A stretch of 64,000 nucleotides of DNA from Phycisphaerales bacterium (GTDB lineage Bacteria > Planctomycetota > Phycisphaerae > Phycisphaerales > UBA1924). Numbering within the stretch: position 1 is the first letter of the stretch; each line of letters opens with the position of its first letter. The stretch spans positions 1 to 64,000 of the forward strand of contig JADLGW010000028.1 in NCBI GenBank assembly GCA_020849105.1, given 5' to 3'. A program made the position numbers and the translations under genes. Positions 7,405 to 16,331 of the stretch are shown in pieces. The notes beneath the pieces were generated by a model. That model searched no databases and was not told the origin of the DNA. It saw only the letters and a list, made by a program, of their open reading frames with translations.

Positions 7405-9642
7405 CTATGGCACGGGTTCGAGGCGAACGTCGAGCGTCGCGCCGCCCATGATCTCGAAGTACTCCACCCGCAGCACGGTCGGCTTGTTGCCGGGCGTCGC
7501 GTCAAACTCGGCACGGTTCTCGGCCGGGCCGTGCCAGGTCCAGTTGTCGATCACCGGCGTGCCGTTCACGAAGATCCGGATGCCGTCGTCGCTGCGCGTG
7601 ATGACGCGCCACCTGCCGGGCGGCAGGCTGACCGACGCGGTGGCGATGACGCCGAAATAATCGCCCCCGAAGCGGGCGGCTTTCACGGCGGGGTCGTCGA
7701 TCACGCCGCTGGGCCCGCGTCCGCCGAACGAGAAGTTGAGCCCCGGGAGTCTGGTGTGCACCGCACCGGGACCGGTCGCCAGCGCCCGCCACGCGGCCAG
7801 GTCCGGCGGGATGCGCGGACCCTCGGGGGTTTCCCGCGGCTCCGGCGCCGGCCAGGCGAACACAGCGGTGTCCCAGTCCGCCTTGATGAGGGTCCCGCTG
7901 AAGGCGGCGTTGTAATCGCCCTGCGCGACCTTCACGGAATACTCCGTGACGCCGTGCGGGGCGGCGAAGGTCAGTTGCCAGGGGGTGTCCGCGGCGTGCG
8001 GGGTCGGGGTGTCCTCGTGCCCGTTCACGACGGTCCGCACGCTCCGCGAATCGATCCCCGTGAACTCGAGCGTGCAGGTGTCGGAGTCGTGGTGGATGAC
8101 GCGGGCCAGCGGCGACCGGTGATCCCACGGGAACCAGTCGGTCATCACGATGTTCTCCCGCCCGGCGAGGTCCTTGCGCGCCCCTACCGGGCGCGTATCC
8201 CCCAGCGCCTCGTACGTCGGCGCCGCATAACTCACGGCGATGGGTGATTCGACGGGTGCCGAGCCCTGCGAGGCGTCGATCACCTTCCCGACGTTGGTGA
8301 ACGTGTTGCGAGCGGTGGTGGTCGCGTCGCAGTCGTGGAGCACGAGAGCCGTCTCGCCGCCCTCGAACGTGTTCTCGGCGATGAAGTTGTCCGTCGACGG
8401 CAGGCGGCGCGTGCCGCTGCCGCGATCGTTGGCGGAGACCCAGGGCATGTTGTCGTCGAGCCACTTGTCCTCGTCCCACCACAGGTGGACGCCGAACGAG
8501 TTGTTCCTGAAGGTGTTGCCGACGATCTGGTTGCCCGCCCCGTGCTCGATGTTCACCCCGCCGCGCTCGAGGCCGTAGCCCCTGTCGCCGTTGTCCGCGA
8601 AGAGGTTCTTGGCGATGAGCGTGTCCTGCGAGTACCCGCCCCACACGCCGCAGATCGCGTTGCCGACGACCGTGTTCCCGATGATCCGGTTGTCGAACGA
8701 GAATGTGAGTTCGATCCCGTGGGCCGGGGCATAGGAGAAATCGTTGTTCACGATCACGTTGCCGGAGTTGCCCAGCCCCTTGTAGTCGAGGGTGACGCCG
8801 GGCGGCGGCGGGTTCTGGGCGATCGCCTCCTTCCCCCCGAAGCCGAAGAACCCGTCCCCGCCGTGCGTCGCAGAGTTCTCCGCGATGATGTTGTTCCTGT
8901 TCTGCTCAAAGAACAGGATGCCGGCCGAGTCCTGCCCCCGGTTGTACACACCGTGGCTGTAGCCGCGGACGCAGAAGTCAAACGCGTTGCGGGTGATCGT
9001 GTTGCCCTCGCAGCGCCACATCGCCAGCCCCCACCCGGAGAGGAACGAGCAGTCGTTGTCGTAGACCCTGGATTCGCGCACGCGATCGAGGATGATGCCG
9101 TTCTGCCTGCGGCGCGCGGTGCAGTTCCTGATGGTGACGCCGCCCGATCGCTCGACCTGGATGCCCGCGCCGTAGTTGGTCCCCCACTGCCCCTGATCGT
9201 TCTCGTGCGGCCAGAGCCAGTCGGACTCGTCCTCGGCCTGGGGGGTGGACTTCAGGTGCATCGCGTAGCCGCCGGACACATCGCATGAATCGATGGTGAG
9301 TCCGTTGGCGTTCCTCGCCCGGATGCCGACGCGGAAGCCGTGGACGGCCGCGCCGCGCACCGCGACTCCCCCGTGCCCGTCGATCGCGATGCCGACGCCC
9401 TTCATCAGGTCCGGCGGCGTGCCCGGCGGGCAGCCCCACAGGACGGACCCGGGCGCAAACTCGACGGTGATGCCATCGGCGGCGACGTGCAGCACACCGT
9501 CGTTGTTGGCGTCGTCGATCACCGTGCCCGCGGGGATGACGACCCGGCATGAGCGGTCGATGGGTGTGTCGTCCCTCGTGACGATGATGGTGGGCAGGTC
9601 GGGATGGAAAAGGAGCGCGAGGGCAAGAACCGCGGGGATCAT
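7405..9642 (-). CDS. Secreted right-handed beta-helix protein with C-terminal PA14 domain
   Basis: A 745-residue protein with a short signal-like N-terminus (MIPAVLALALLF). Residues about 60-480 are a run of beta-helix coils of the NosD/pectate-lyase type, with many Asn/Val-rich turns (such as NNIIAENSATHGGDG and NQIVGNTFRNNSFGVHLWWD). After a linker, residues about 620-745 form a PA14-like carbohydrate-binding domain (GVIATASVSLPPGRWRVITR, SDDGIRIFVNGTPVIDNW). This suggests a polysaccharide lyase, epimerase or carbohydrate-binding surface protein; no catalytic residues could be assigned. Monocistronic; palindromic repeats lie just upstream. Confidence 0.85.
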   Translation of the reverse strand: MIPAVLALALLFHPDLPTIIVTRDDTPIDRSCRVVIPAGTVIDDANNDGVLHVAADGITVEFAPGSVLWGCPPGTPPDLMKGVGIAIDGHGGVAVRGAAVHGFRVGIRARNANGLTIDSCDVSGGYAMHLKSTPQAEDESDWLWPHENDQGQWGTNYGAGIQVERSGGVTIRNCTARRRQNGIILDRVRESRVYDNDCSFLSGWGLAMWRCEGNTITRNAFDFCVRGYSHGVYNRGQDSAGILFFEQNRNNIIAENSATHGGDGFFGFGGKEAIAQNPPPPGVTLDYKGLGNSGNVIVNNDFSYAPAHGIELTFSFDNRIIGNTVVGNAICGVWGGYSQDTLIAKNLFADNGDRGYGLERGGVNIEHGAGNQIVGNTFRNNSFGVHLWWDEDKWLDDNMPWVSANDRGSGTRRLPSTDNFIAENTFEGGETALVLHDCDATTTARNTFTNVGKVIDASQGSAPVESPIAVSYAAPTYEALGDTRPVGARKDLAGRENIVMTDWFPWDHRSPLARVIHHDSDTCTLEFTGIDSRSVRTVVNGHEDTPTPHAADTPWQLTFAAPHGVTEYSVKVAQGDYNAAFSGTLIKADWDTAVFAWPAPEPRETPEGPRIPPDLAAWRALATGPGAVHTRLPGLNFSFGGRGPSGVIDDPAVKAARFGGDYFGVIATASVSLPPGRWRVITRSDDGIRIFVNGTPVIDNWTWHGPAENRAEFDATPGNKPTVLRVEYFEIMGGATLDVRLEPVP

Positions 9643-9664
9643 GGTTGCAGTCTATGGGGCACCC

Positions 9665-9761
9665 CGACGGAGCCCGCGGCGGAAGCCGGGGGTTGACGGC
9701 GCAATGCTCCGACAGAGCCCCCGGCGGAAGCCGGGGATTGACCCGCTGCTCCCGCAGCGGG
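9665..9761. repeat. Two tandem palindromic units plus a hairpin upstream of serS
   Basis: Two 32-bp copies (9665-9696 and 9710-9741) match at most positions; the core is GAGCCCCCGGCGGAAGCCGG. A third hairpin (CCCGCTGC/GCAGCGGG, 9742-9761) follows. A related unit lies inside the regulator gene at 27394-27420, so this is a dispersed family, not a local structure. Confidence 0.75.
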
Positions 9762-9788
9762 CTCTGAAAGAGCTCGTACACTCCGCCC

Positions 9789-11324
9789 ATGATCGACCTG
9801 AAGCAACTCCGCGAGAACCCGCAGCGATTCATCGACGGCAGCCTCAAGAAGGGGATTGAGGCGGACATCCCGCGGCTGCTGGACCTGGACGCGCGGCGGC
9901 GGGAACTCACGACGGAGCGCGAGAGACTGCGGGCCGAGCAGGCGAAGGTCGAGAAGGAGATCGGGCCGCAGATCGGCAGGCTCGCCGGGGCGATGAAGAA
10001 GGCCCCGCCCGGCGAGCAGGCCGCCATGCAGACGCAACTCGACGAACTGAAGACGGGGCCGGCGGCGCTGAAGGCCCGTGGCGCAGCGCTGGAGGCCGAG
10101 ATCGCCCGGATCGAGCCGGGGCTGCGCGAACTCCTCCTCACCGTCCCGCTGCCGCCGGACGATGACGTACCCGTCGGCGCCGGGAGCGAGGGGAATGTCG
10201 AGATCCGCCGCTGGAACCCGCCCGGGTTCGACGCCGCTCGGGGATTCGAGGCGAGCCGCGGCTTCACGCCCAAGTCGCACCTGGACCTCGTGCGCGACCT
10301 GGGGCTGGCCGACTTTGAGCGCGGCGTCAAGATGGCTGGGTCGCGCAGTTACATCCTTACGGGCGACGGCTTCCGCCTGCACCAGGCGGTGCTGCGGTAC
10401 GCCTTCGACTTCATGGTTGAGAAGCACGGCTTCCGCGCGATGTCGGTCCCTGTGCTCGTCCGCGAGGAGGCGATGGTCGGCACCGGCTTCTTCCCCGCCG
10501 GGCGCGAGCAGGCGTACGAAGTCTTGGGTGGCCCGGCGCTCCGCGCCGGTTCTTCGGAGGTTGCGGAATCCGGGAAGAGGTCAGGGGATGTTCCAAGCCC
10601 GGAATCCGCGGCGCAGTCGCGGGCCAACCCGAACGACCTGTTCCTCACCGGCACGGGCGAGGTCGGGCTCATGGGCATCCACCAGGGCGAGATCCTGGAC
10701 GAGGCAACGCTGCCGCGGAAGTACGTCACCGTCTCCACATGCTTCCGGCGCGAGGCGGGGGCCGCGGGCAAGGACACCGCGGGCCTCTACCGCATCCACC
10801 AGTTCGACAAGGTCGAGCAGGTGGTGATCTGCCGCGCGGACGAGGCCGAGAGCCGGGCGTGGCACAAGCGGATGATCGGGTACGTCGAAGAACTGCTGCA
10901 ATCGCTCTCGCTGCCCTACCGGCTGCTCCAGTGCTGCACCGGCGACCTGGGCCCGAAGAACGCGGATATGGTGGACATCGAGTGCTGGATGCCGGGACGT
11001 GATCCGGGTAGATCGGCTCTCCGAGCCGACGGAGCGGCGCCGGATGTCGGCAGGGAGAGCCGACCTACGCAGGGCGGCTACGGCGAGACGCACTCGGCGT
11101 CGCGCCTCTACGACTACCAGTGCCGGCGCCTCAACATGCGCTACCGGGCGGGCGGCGAGCAGGGCAAGGGCGAGACCGTCTTCTGCCACTCGCTCAACAA
11201 CACCGTGGCCGCGAGCCCGCGCATCCTGATCCCTCTGCTGGAGATCCACCAGCAGCGCGACGGCACGGTGAGCATCCCCGCGCCCCTGCGCCCCTACATG
11301 GGGGGCAGGAGCGTGATCGCGTAG
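9789..11324 (+). CDS. serS: Seryl-tRNA synthetase with two in-frame palindromic insertions
   Basis: Charges tRNA-Ser with serine. The start MIDLKQLRENP is typical, and residues about 30-110 form the long antiparallel coiled-coil arm. The class II catalytic core follows: motif 2 near STCFRREAGAAG..GLYRIHQFDKVE, and motif 3 near the C-terminus (LNNTVAASPRILIPLLE). At 511 residues it is about 80 longer than usual. The excess sits in two blocks: residues about 247-280, before DLFLTGTGEVGL, and about 406-427, after IECWMPG. Both coincide with palindromic DNA repeats (10527-10629 and 11008-11068) that keep the frame. Conserved motifs on either side are intact, so the enzyme is probably active. Confidence 0.95.
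   Translation: MIDLKQLRENPQRFIDGSLKKGIEADIPRLLDLDARRRELTTERERLRAEQAKVEKEIGPQIGRLAGAMKKAPPGEQAAMQTQLDELKTGPAALKARGAALEAEIARIEPGLRELLLTVPLPPDDDVPVGAGSEGNVEIRRWNPPGFDAARGFEASRGFTPKSHLDLVRDLGLADFERGVKMAGSRSYILTGDGFRLHQAVLRYAFDFMVEKHGFRAMSVPVLVREEAMVGTGFFPAGREQAYEVLGGPALRAGSSEVAESGKRSGDVPSPESAAQSRANPNDLFLTGTGEVGLMGIHQGEILDEATLPRKYVTVSTCFRREAGAAGKDTAGLYRIHQFDKVEQVVICRADEAESRAWHKRMIGYVEELLQSLSLPYRLLQCCTGDLGPKNADMVDIECWMPGRDPGRSALRADGAAPDVGRESRPTQGGYGETHSASRLYDYQCRRLNMRYRAGGEQGKGETVFCHSLNNTVAASPRILIPLLEIHQQRDGTVSIPAPLRPYMGGRSVIA
10527..10629. repeat. Palindromic element inside serS (copy 1)
   Basis: The left arm starts GGTGGCCCGGCGCTCCGCGC and continues CGGTTCTTCGG; the right arm is GGAATCCGCGGCGCAGTCGC then GGGCCAACC. 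The arms are imperfect reverse complements. The same two arms recur at 27139-27202 inside another gene. The reading frame is kept and the insert encodes a Gly/Ser/Pro/Ala-rich peptide. Confidence 0.8.
11008..11068. repeat. Palindromic element inside serS (copy 2, different family)
   Basis: A 61-bp imperfect inverted repeat: the left arm GTAGATCGGCTCTCCGAGCC mirrors the right end GGGAGAGCCGACCTAC. It is in frame within serS, encoding an Arg/Asp/Gly-rich segment where relatives have none. Confidence 0.75.
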
Positions 11325-11415
11325 CCGCGCGGGCCGGTGAATCCCGGGCGGCGACCCGGGCCGGACCGCTCCGGTCCGTGAACCTCTCGCACGCTCCTCC
11401 AGTACGATTGCCACC

Positions 11416-13362
11416 ATGATCCTCCGCGCCCTCCTCGCGCTGATCCCCGCCCTCGCCGCGCCCGCCGCGCTGGCCCAGCCCGAGTCGCCCGCCACCGTCA
11501 CGGTCAAGCCTCTGCGCACGACAGTGACACCCGGCGACCGCCTGCCCATCGCCGTCGTCTTCGACACCGCCCCCGGCTGGCACATCAACACGAACGACCC
11601 CGTGGCCCCGCCGGAACTCGGCGGCTTCGTCCCCTTTCCGACCACGATCAGCGTCACCACGCCCCCCGGGGCTCGCGCCCTGCCGACACAGTGGCCGACC
11701 GTGCAGCAGGTGGAGGTCCGCTTCTCCGGCTCGCCCGTGCAGTTCGGCGTGTTCGACGGCCGCGCCGTCGCGTTCATCCCGCTCACCATCGCGCAGGACG
11801 CCGCCCCCGGCACGGAACTGAGTGTCGAAGTCAAGGCCGAGTGGCAGACCTGCGACGACTCGATCTGCCTCATGCCCGACAGCCTGACTCGGGCCGTCAA
11901 ACTCAGTGTCATCAGTCTCGACCAGGCCGCCGCGCTCCCCCCGCCGCTCGCGGACGCGGACTTTGCCTCCTTCGACCCCGCGTCCTACAGCCGCGACCCT
12001 TCCGCCGCGACGGCCCCGCGCGCCGCCCCCCCGCCGGCATCAGCGGGCGTCCGGTTCCAGGCCTTCGGCTGGTCCTTCACCATCGACCCCACCGGCGGCG
12101 TCGGCCTGGCCCTGCTGCTGCTCACCGCCGCCCTCGGCGGGTTCCTGCTCAACCTCACGCCATGCGTCATGCCCGTCATCCCGCTGAAGATCATGGGCCT
12201 CAGCCACGCCGCCGGGAATCCGGCCCGCTGCCTCTACCTGGGGGTCATGCTCTCCGTCGGGGTCGTCGCGTTCTGGATGGCGATCGGCCTGGCGATCGCC
12301 TTCATCAGCGGCTTCACGGCGATCAGCACGCTCTTTCGCACGCCGTGGTTCTCGCTGGGCGTCGGCGTGTTCATTGCCGCGATGGCCGTCGGCATGCTCG
12401 GGCTGTTCAGCGCCCGGCTCCCGCAGGCCGTCTACCTCATCAGCCCCAATCACGAGACGGCCCGCGGCTCCTTCCTTTTCGGCATCATGACGGCGGTGCT
12501 CTCGACCCCCTGCACCGCGCCGTTCATGGGCGCCGCGGCAGCGTGGGCCGCCACACAGAACCCGGCGATCACCCTCGCCACCTTCGCCGCGATCGGCGCC
12601 GGCATGGCCCTGCCCTACCTCGTGCTGTCGGCGCGTCCGCAGTGGGTCGCCCGTTTCCCCCGCACCGGCCCCGCGAGCGAACTCGTCAAGCAGGTCATGG
12701 GCCTGCTCATGCTGGCCGTCGCCGCGTTCTTCCTCGGTGTCGGGAGCGTCGCCCTCGTGCCGGGCCTGCCCGCCTGGGCCAAGGGCGCCCACTGGTGGGC
12801 CATCGCCGGCCTCGTCTGTGCCGCGGCCCTGTGGCTCATCATCCGCACGTTCCAGATCACCCGGAGCCTCGCCGCCCGCGGCACATGGACCGTCGTGGGC
12901 GGCGCCCTTGCCGCCGCGTTTGTCTATATCGCCGTCCTCCTCGGCATCCCCGATACGTCCATCCCGTGGCGGGTGTACGGCGGCCCGCCGGTCGCGGCCG
13001 GTGAACCGCGGCCGATCAGCCCGGCGGACCTCGCGGCGCTGCGTGACCAGCCCGTCGCCCTCGTCATCGATTTCACCGCCGACTGGTGCCTGAACTGCAA
13101 GACGCTCGAGCAGGCCGTGCTCCGCAGCAAGGCCGTCGTTGCCGCCCTCAACCAGAGCGATGTCGTTCCCGTCAAGGTGGACCTCACCGCCAGCGATGCC
13201 GCGGGGTGGTCACTCCTCAAGGAGTACGGCGCCGTCGGTATCCCGCTGCTCGTGATCGAAGGCCCCGGCCTCCGAGAACCCTTCCGCAGCAACGCCTACA
13301 CGCCCGGTCAGGTCCTGGACGCCGTCCGCGGCGCACGCGGGCAGACCGCCGCCCGGCGATAG
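11416..13362 (+). CDS. DsbD-like thiol:disulfide interchange protein
   Basis: Carries reducing power from cytoplasmic thioredoxin across the inner membrane to periplasmic thiol proteins. The 648 residues show a signal peptide, an N-terminal periplasmic domain with a cysteine pair (CDDSIC near residue 146), eight or so membrane helices of the CcdA/DsbD type with the two conserved cysteines (LTPCVMP near 251, STPCTAPFMG near 364), and a C-terminal thioredoxin fold with ADWCLNCK near 557. This is the full alpha-beta-gamma DsbD arrangement. It starts at ATG 11416, where the signal peptide begins. It stands alone between serS and the convergent trehalose genes. Confidence 0.93.
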   Translation: MILRALLALIPALAAPAALAQPESPATVTVKPLRTTVTPGDRLPIAVVFDTAPGWHINTNDPVAPPELGGFVPFPTTISVTTPPGARALPTQWPTVQQVEVRFSGSPVQFGVFDGRAVAFIPLTIAQDAAPGTELSVEVKAEWQTCDDSICLMPDSLTRAVKLSVISLDQAAALPPPLADADFASFDPASYSRDPSAATAPRAAPPPASAGVRFQAFGWSFTIDPTGGVGLALLLLTAALGGFLLNLTPCVMPVIPLKIMGLSHAAGNPARCLYLGVMLSVGVVAFWMAIGLAIAFISGFTAISTLFRTPWFSLGVGVFIAAMAVGMLGLFSARLPQAVYLISPNHETARGSFLFGIMTAVLSTPCTAPFMGAAAAWAATQNPAITLATFAAIGAGMALPYLVLSARPQWVARFPRTGPASELVKQVMGLLMLAVAAFFLGVGSVALVPGLPAWAKGAHWWAIAGLVCAAALWLIIRTFQITRSLAARGTWTVVGGALAAAFVYIAVLLGIPDTSIPWRVYGGPPVAAGEPRPISPADLAALRDQPVALVIDFTADWCLNCKTLEQAVLRSKAVVAALNQSDVVPVKVDLTASDAAGWSLLKEYGAVGIPLLVIEGPGLREPFRSNAYTPGQVLDAVRGARGQTAARR

Positions 13363-13371
13363 TCGGCCGGA

Positions 13372-14118
13372 TCACTCGCCCGCGCGCAGCACCACCAGCC
13401 GCTCCAGCAGCGCCACAACCGCCCGGACATCGGCCACACGCGGGAAGCCCTCGCCGAGGCCCGTGCCCACGCACACGCCCAGGTCGCGCGGGCCCAGCGT
13501 GCGCAGCGCATCGAGGTCCGTCAGGTCGTCGCCGATGAACACCGCGGCCGTTGCGCCGACGTGAGCCCGCAGGCGGCTCAGCGCGGCCCCCTTATCCGCG
13601 CTGCTCACGCAGACCTCGACCACCCGGCTGCCGTGCCGGACCGTGACGCCGGCGCGGGCACCCGGGCCCCGGAGCACCGCGTCAACCGCTGCCGCCGCGT
13701 CCGCATCGCCCGCGCGTCGGCAGTGCAGCGCCACCGCCAGGGGCTTCCGTTCAACTTCCAGCCCCGGCGCGCGCGCCGCGATCGCATCCATCTCCGCCGC
13801 CAGGGCCTCCAGCAGCCCTGCCGGCGGTGATTCCCGAGTCGCCAGGTCGTCCTCGGCCCCGTGGCTTCCCACGAGGTGGACGCCGGGCGGGCCGCCGGTC
13901 AGCCGGCTCAGCAGGGCGCGTCCGCGCCCGGAGATGATGGCCGCGTGGGTACGTTCGAGCCGGGCGAGCGCGACCAGTGCCTCTACCGCCCCGGGGTAGG
14001 CTTCGGCCCGCTCCGGGTCCGGCACCAGGGGCGCCAGCGTGCCGTCAAAGTCCGACGCGACAAGCAGGACCGTGGTCCGGGCGATCTCCGCCAGGCGCGA
14101 TGGCAGCCCCCCGCTCAT
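13372..14118 (-). CDS. otsB: Trehalose-6-phosphate phosphatase
   Basis: Removes phosphate from trehalose 6-phosphate to give trehalose, an osmoprotectant. A HAD-family protein of 248 residues: nucleophile motif DFDGTLAPL near residue 24, the ISGR motif near 61, GSHGAE near 83, and the magnesium motif GDDLTDLDAL near 192. The start ATG overlaps the otsA stop by 4 nt, so the two are translationally coupled and form the complete OtsA/OtsB pathway. Confidence 0.93.
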   Translation of the reverse strand: MSGGLPSRLAEIARTTVLLVASDFDGTLAPLVPDPERAEAYPGAVEALVALARLERTHAAIISGRGRALLSRLTGGPPGVHLVGSHGAEDDLATRESPPAGLLEALAAEMDAIAARAPGLEVERKPLAVALHCRRAGDADAAAAVDAVLRGPGARAGVTVRHGSRVVEVCVSSADKGAALSRLRAHVGATAAVFIGDDLTDLDALRTLGPRDLGVCVGTGLGEGFPRVADVRAVVALLERLVVLRAGE

Positions 14119-15524
14119 TCTTCAAGCGTATGAAGGAACGTCCGGGCCCAGTAGAAGACATCGTGCCGCCGCACCTGGGTGCGGAGCACCGCCATCCGCA
14201 TCTTCGCCTCCCGCCCGTCCATGGAGAGGGCCTGGAGCAGCACGCCGCAGAACGCGTCGACGTCCCGCGGGTTCACCTGCACCGCCCGCCGCAGTTCCCG
14301 CGCCGCCCCGGCGAACTCGCTCAGCACCAGAACACCCGTGTGGTTCACGCGGCACGCCACATACTCCTTGGCGACCAGGTTCATCCCGTCGCGGAGCGGA
14401 GTGACCACCATCACGTCCGCCGCGACGTAGTACGCCGCCAGTTCCTCCTTGGGCAGCGAGCGCCGGAAGTAGTGCACCGGGGTCAGCCCGGGCTCGCTGA
14501 AACTGCCGTTGATCCGCCCCACCGTCTGCTCCACCTCGCGGCGCACCTCGTCGTAGCCGACGGCTTCCTCGCGGCTGGGCACGGCGACCTGGACGTGCAC
14601 GACCCGCTGCGCGCTGACCCGGCCCTTGCGCAGCAGTTCCTCGAATGCCCGAAGCCGGGTCGGGATGCCCTTGGTGTAGTCCAGCCGGTCGACCGAGAGC
14701 AGCACCCTTCTTCCCCCCAGTTGCCGCCGGATCTCCGCGGCGCGCCGCTGCACGGAGTCCGAGCGCGCCAGGGCCTCAAACTGGTCGGCGTCCACGGAGA
14801 TCGGCGCGGCGATGCACCGGACCCGCCGCCCCTCGGCCTCCAGTTCGCGGTCCGTCCCCTCGGCGGCCGTGTAGCGGCGGGCCACGCGGGAGAAGTTGGC
14901 GGCGCTCGCCTCGGTCTGGAATGCGCAGACGTCCGCGCCCAGCAACCCCCGCAGCAGCGCCGCACGCCACGGGAGCCACGCGAACAACTCCTCGGCCGGG
15001 AACGGGATGTGAAGGAAGAACCCGATCCGCAGGTCCGGCCGGGTCAGCCGGACGATCTGCGGCACCAGTTGCAGGTGGTAGTCGTGCACCCAGACCGTCG
15101 CCCGCCGACCGGCGCGGCGCACGATGGCCCGCGCGAACCTGGCGTTCACGTCGCGGTACGGCCGCCACCAGTCACGGTGGAACTGCGGAGGGTGGATCGC
15201 GTCGTGGTACAGCGGCCAGAGCGTGCTGTTGCAGAAGCCGTGGTAGTAGTGATCCACGTCGGTGCGGTTCAGCCGGACCGGCGAGAGGCTGAGCGTGTCA
15301 AACGCGGGGATGCGCGCCGCCCCCGTGCCGCCGTCCCAGCCCACCCACAGGGCGCCGCGCTCCTCGATCACCGGCTGCATCGCGCTCACCAGGCCGCCGG
15401 GGCTCCGTTCCCACCCCACGGACCGCGCCCCGGGGCTGCGGCGCACCGGCAGCCGGTTCGCCGCGATGACAAGCCGAGCCCGACCCTTCGCTACGCGGCC
15501 GCCGTGTGCTCGGGTGTGTGCCAG
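14115..15524 (-). CDS. otsA: Trehalose-6-phosphate synthase, probable CTG start
   Basis: Joins UDP- or GDP-glucose to glucose 6-phosphate. It is a GT20 glycosyltransferase with NRLPVRR and GGLVSA at the N-terminus, WVHDYHLQLVP, FFLHIPFPAEELF, DRLDYTKGIPTRL and RDGMNLVAKEY. The first standard start, GTG 15446, would remove the conserved beta-strand and loop (RLVIAANRLP) that bind substrate phosphate. Reading back in frame there is no ATG, GTG or TTG before a stop, but there is a CTG at 15524 preceded, with 7 nt spacing, by a strong GGAGGG. That start gives 469 residues, the family length. otsB follows with a 4-nt overlap. Confidence 0.92.
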   Translation of the reverse strand: MAHTRAHGGRVAKGRARLVIAANRLPVRRSPGARSVGWERSPGGLVSAMQPVIEERGALWVGWDGGTGAARIPAFDTLSLSPVRLNRTDVDHYYHGFCNSTLWPLYHDAIHPPQFHRDWWRPYRDVNARFARAIVRRAGRRATVWVHDYHLQLVPQIVRLTRPDLRIGFFLHIPFPAEELFAWLPWRAALLRGLLGADVCAFQTEASAANFSRVARRYTAAEGTDRELEAEGRRVRCIAAPISVDADQFEALARSDSVQRRAAEIRRQLGGRRVLLSVDRLDYTKGIPTRLRAFEELLRKGRVSAQRVVHVQVAVPSREEAVGYDEVRREVEQTVGRINGSFSEPGLTPVHYFRRSLPKEELAAYYVAADVMVVTPLRDGMNLVAKEYVACRVNHTGVLVLSEFAGAARELRRAVQVNPRDVDAFCGVLLQALSMDGREAKMRMAVLRTQVRRHDVFYWARTFLHTLEE

Positions 15525-15531
15525 GCGGGAG

Positions 15532-15537
15532 CCCTCC
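15532..15537 (-). promoter_or_regulatory. Shine-Dalgarno site supporting the otsA CTG start
   Basis: GGAGGG on the minus strand lies 7 nt before the CTG at 15524-15522. It is the only good ribosome site near the conserved N-terminus of OtsA, and no standard start codon is in frame with it. Confidence 0.6.
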
Positions 15538-15661
15538 GTCGCGACAGATCACGCGGACTGTAACAGGCCGCGGCCCCGGTCGCCCTCCCCAGAACAGGTG
15601 GACATGCCCATGCAGGAGGCTATGCTGCGATCCGCCGCCCGGGCAGGCCGCTGGAGGGGAG

Positions 15662-16060
15662 ATGAGCGATGACCGCATGCCGCCGCAGGTTCAGGCGTTC
15701 ATCTTCGAGTACATCCACTCCGTGGCCCAACTGGAGATACTCCTCCACATCATGGCGCTGGACCCCGCGGCCGTGTCACCCGCCGCCGCCGCCACGAAAC
15801 TGCGGTTGAGCGAGCCCTGGGCGGCGGACCAGATGGCGGACATGGCGCGATGCGCCCTCCTGAAACGGGAGGCCGCCGGGTACCGGTTCGCGCCCGCGTC
15901 AGAAGCCGCGAGAGCGGCGGCCCACGCACTGGCGCACGCCTACACGGACCGGCGCGTCGCGGTGATCGGCCTGATCTACAACAAGCCCTCGCCCCAGTTG
16001 AGGGCGTTCTCCGACGCCTTCCGCCTGGGCTCACGCCCGCAGGAGCCGCCCAATGGCTGA
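15662..16060 (+). CDS. Predicted winged-helix-like protein, first gene of a three-gene unit
   Basis: A 132-residue cytoplasmic protein of unnamed family. Residues about 10-85 look like a winged-helix fold: helices around FIFEYIHSVAQLEILLHIMA, then PAAVSPAAAATKLRLSEPWA and a wing near GYRFAP. The C-terminal half is helical. ATG 15662 is preceded by GGAGGGGAG, a strong ribosome site. Its 3' end overlaps the next gene by 8 nt, and that gene overlaps the third by 4 nt. It may regulate, or transmit a signal with, the two small membrane proteins; this is inference. Confidence 0.75.
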   Translation: MSDDRMPPQVQAFIFEYIHSVAQLEILLHIMALDPAAVSPAAAATKLRLSEPWAADQMADMARCALLKREAAGYRFAPASEAARAAAHALAHAYTDRRVAVIGLIYNKPSPQLRAFSDAFRLGSRPQEPPNG

Positions 16061-16331
16061 GACGGTCTACCTCCTCTGCGCCCTGACGAGCCTGGCGTGC
16101 GCCGCGCTGCTCATCCGCGGCTACCTTCGCTCCGGCGCCGCCCTGCTCCTGTGGGGTGGACTGTGCTTCGTCGGCCTGGCCGTCGACAGCCTGCTCGTCT
16201 GCGCCGACCTGATGTTTCTCCCCACGGTGGACCTGCGCCTGTGGCGGTCCGCGGCCGCCTTTGTGGGCCTTCTCCTGCTGCTGTATGGGCTTGTCTGGGA
16301 GATGGGGGGCGGCCGGAGGGCCGGGCCATGA
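16053..16331 (+). CDS. Small membrane protein, DUF5985-like (first of a pair)
   Basis: 92 residues with three hydrophobic segments (about 4-22, 28-48 and 64-82): a short integral membrane protein with little loop sequence. It resembles the DUF5985 group, which commonly occurs as adjacent pairs; the assignment is from memory of the family pattern. It overlaps the winged-helix gene (8 nt) and the next membrane gene (ATGA), so all three are probably made together. Function unknown. Confidence 0.75.
   Translation: MAETVYLLCALTSLACAALLIRGYLRSGAALLLWGGLCFVGLAVDSLLVCADLMFLPTVDLRLWRSAAAFVGLLLLLYGLVWEMGGGRRAGP

Noticed and set aside
9665-9761. CRISPR array upstream of serS
   Set aside because: There are only two 32-bp units with a 13-bp gap, no further spacers and no cas genes; the units are palindromic and recur elsewhere singly.
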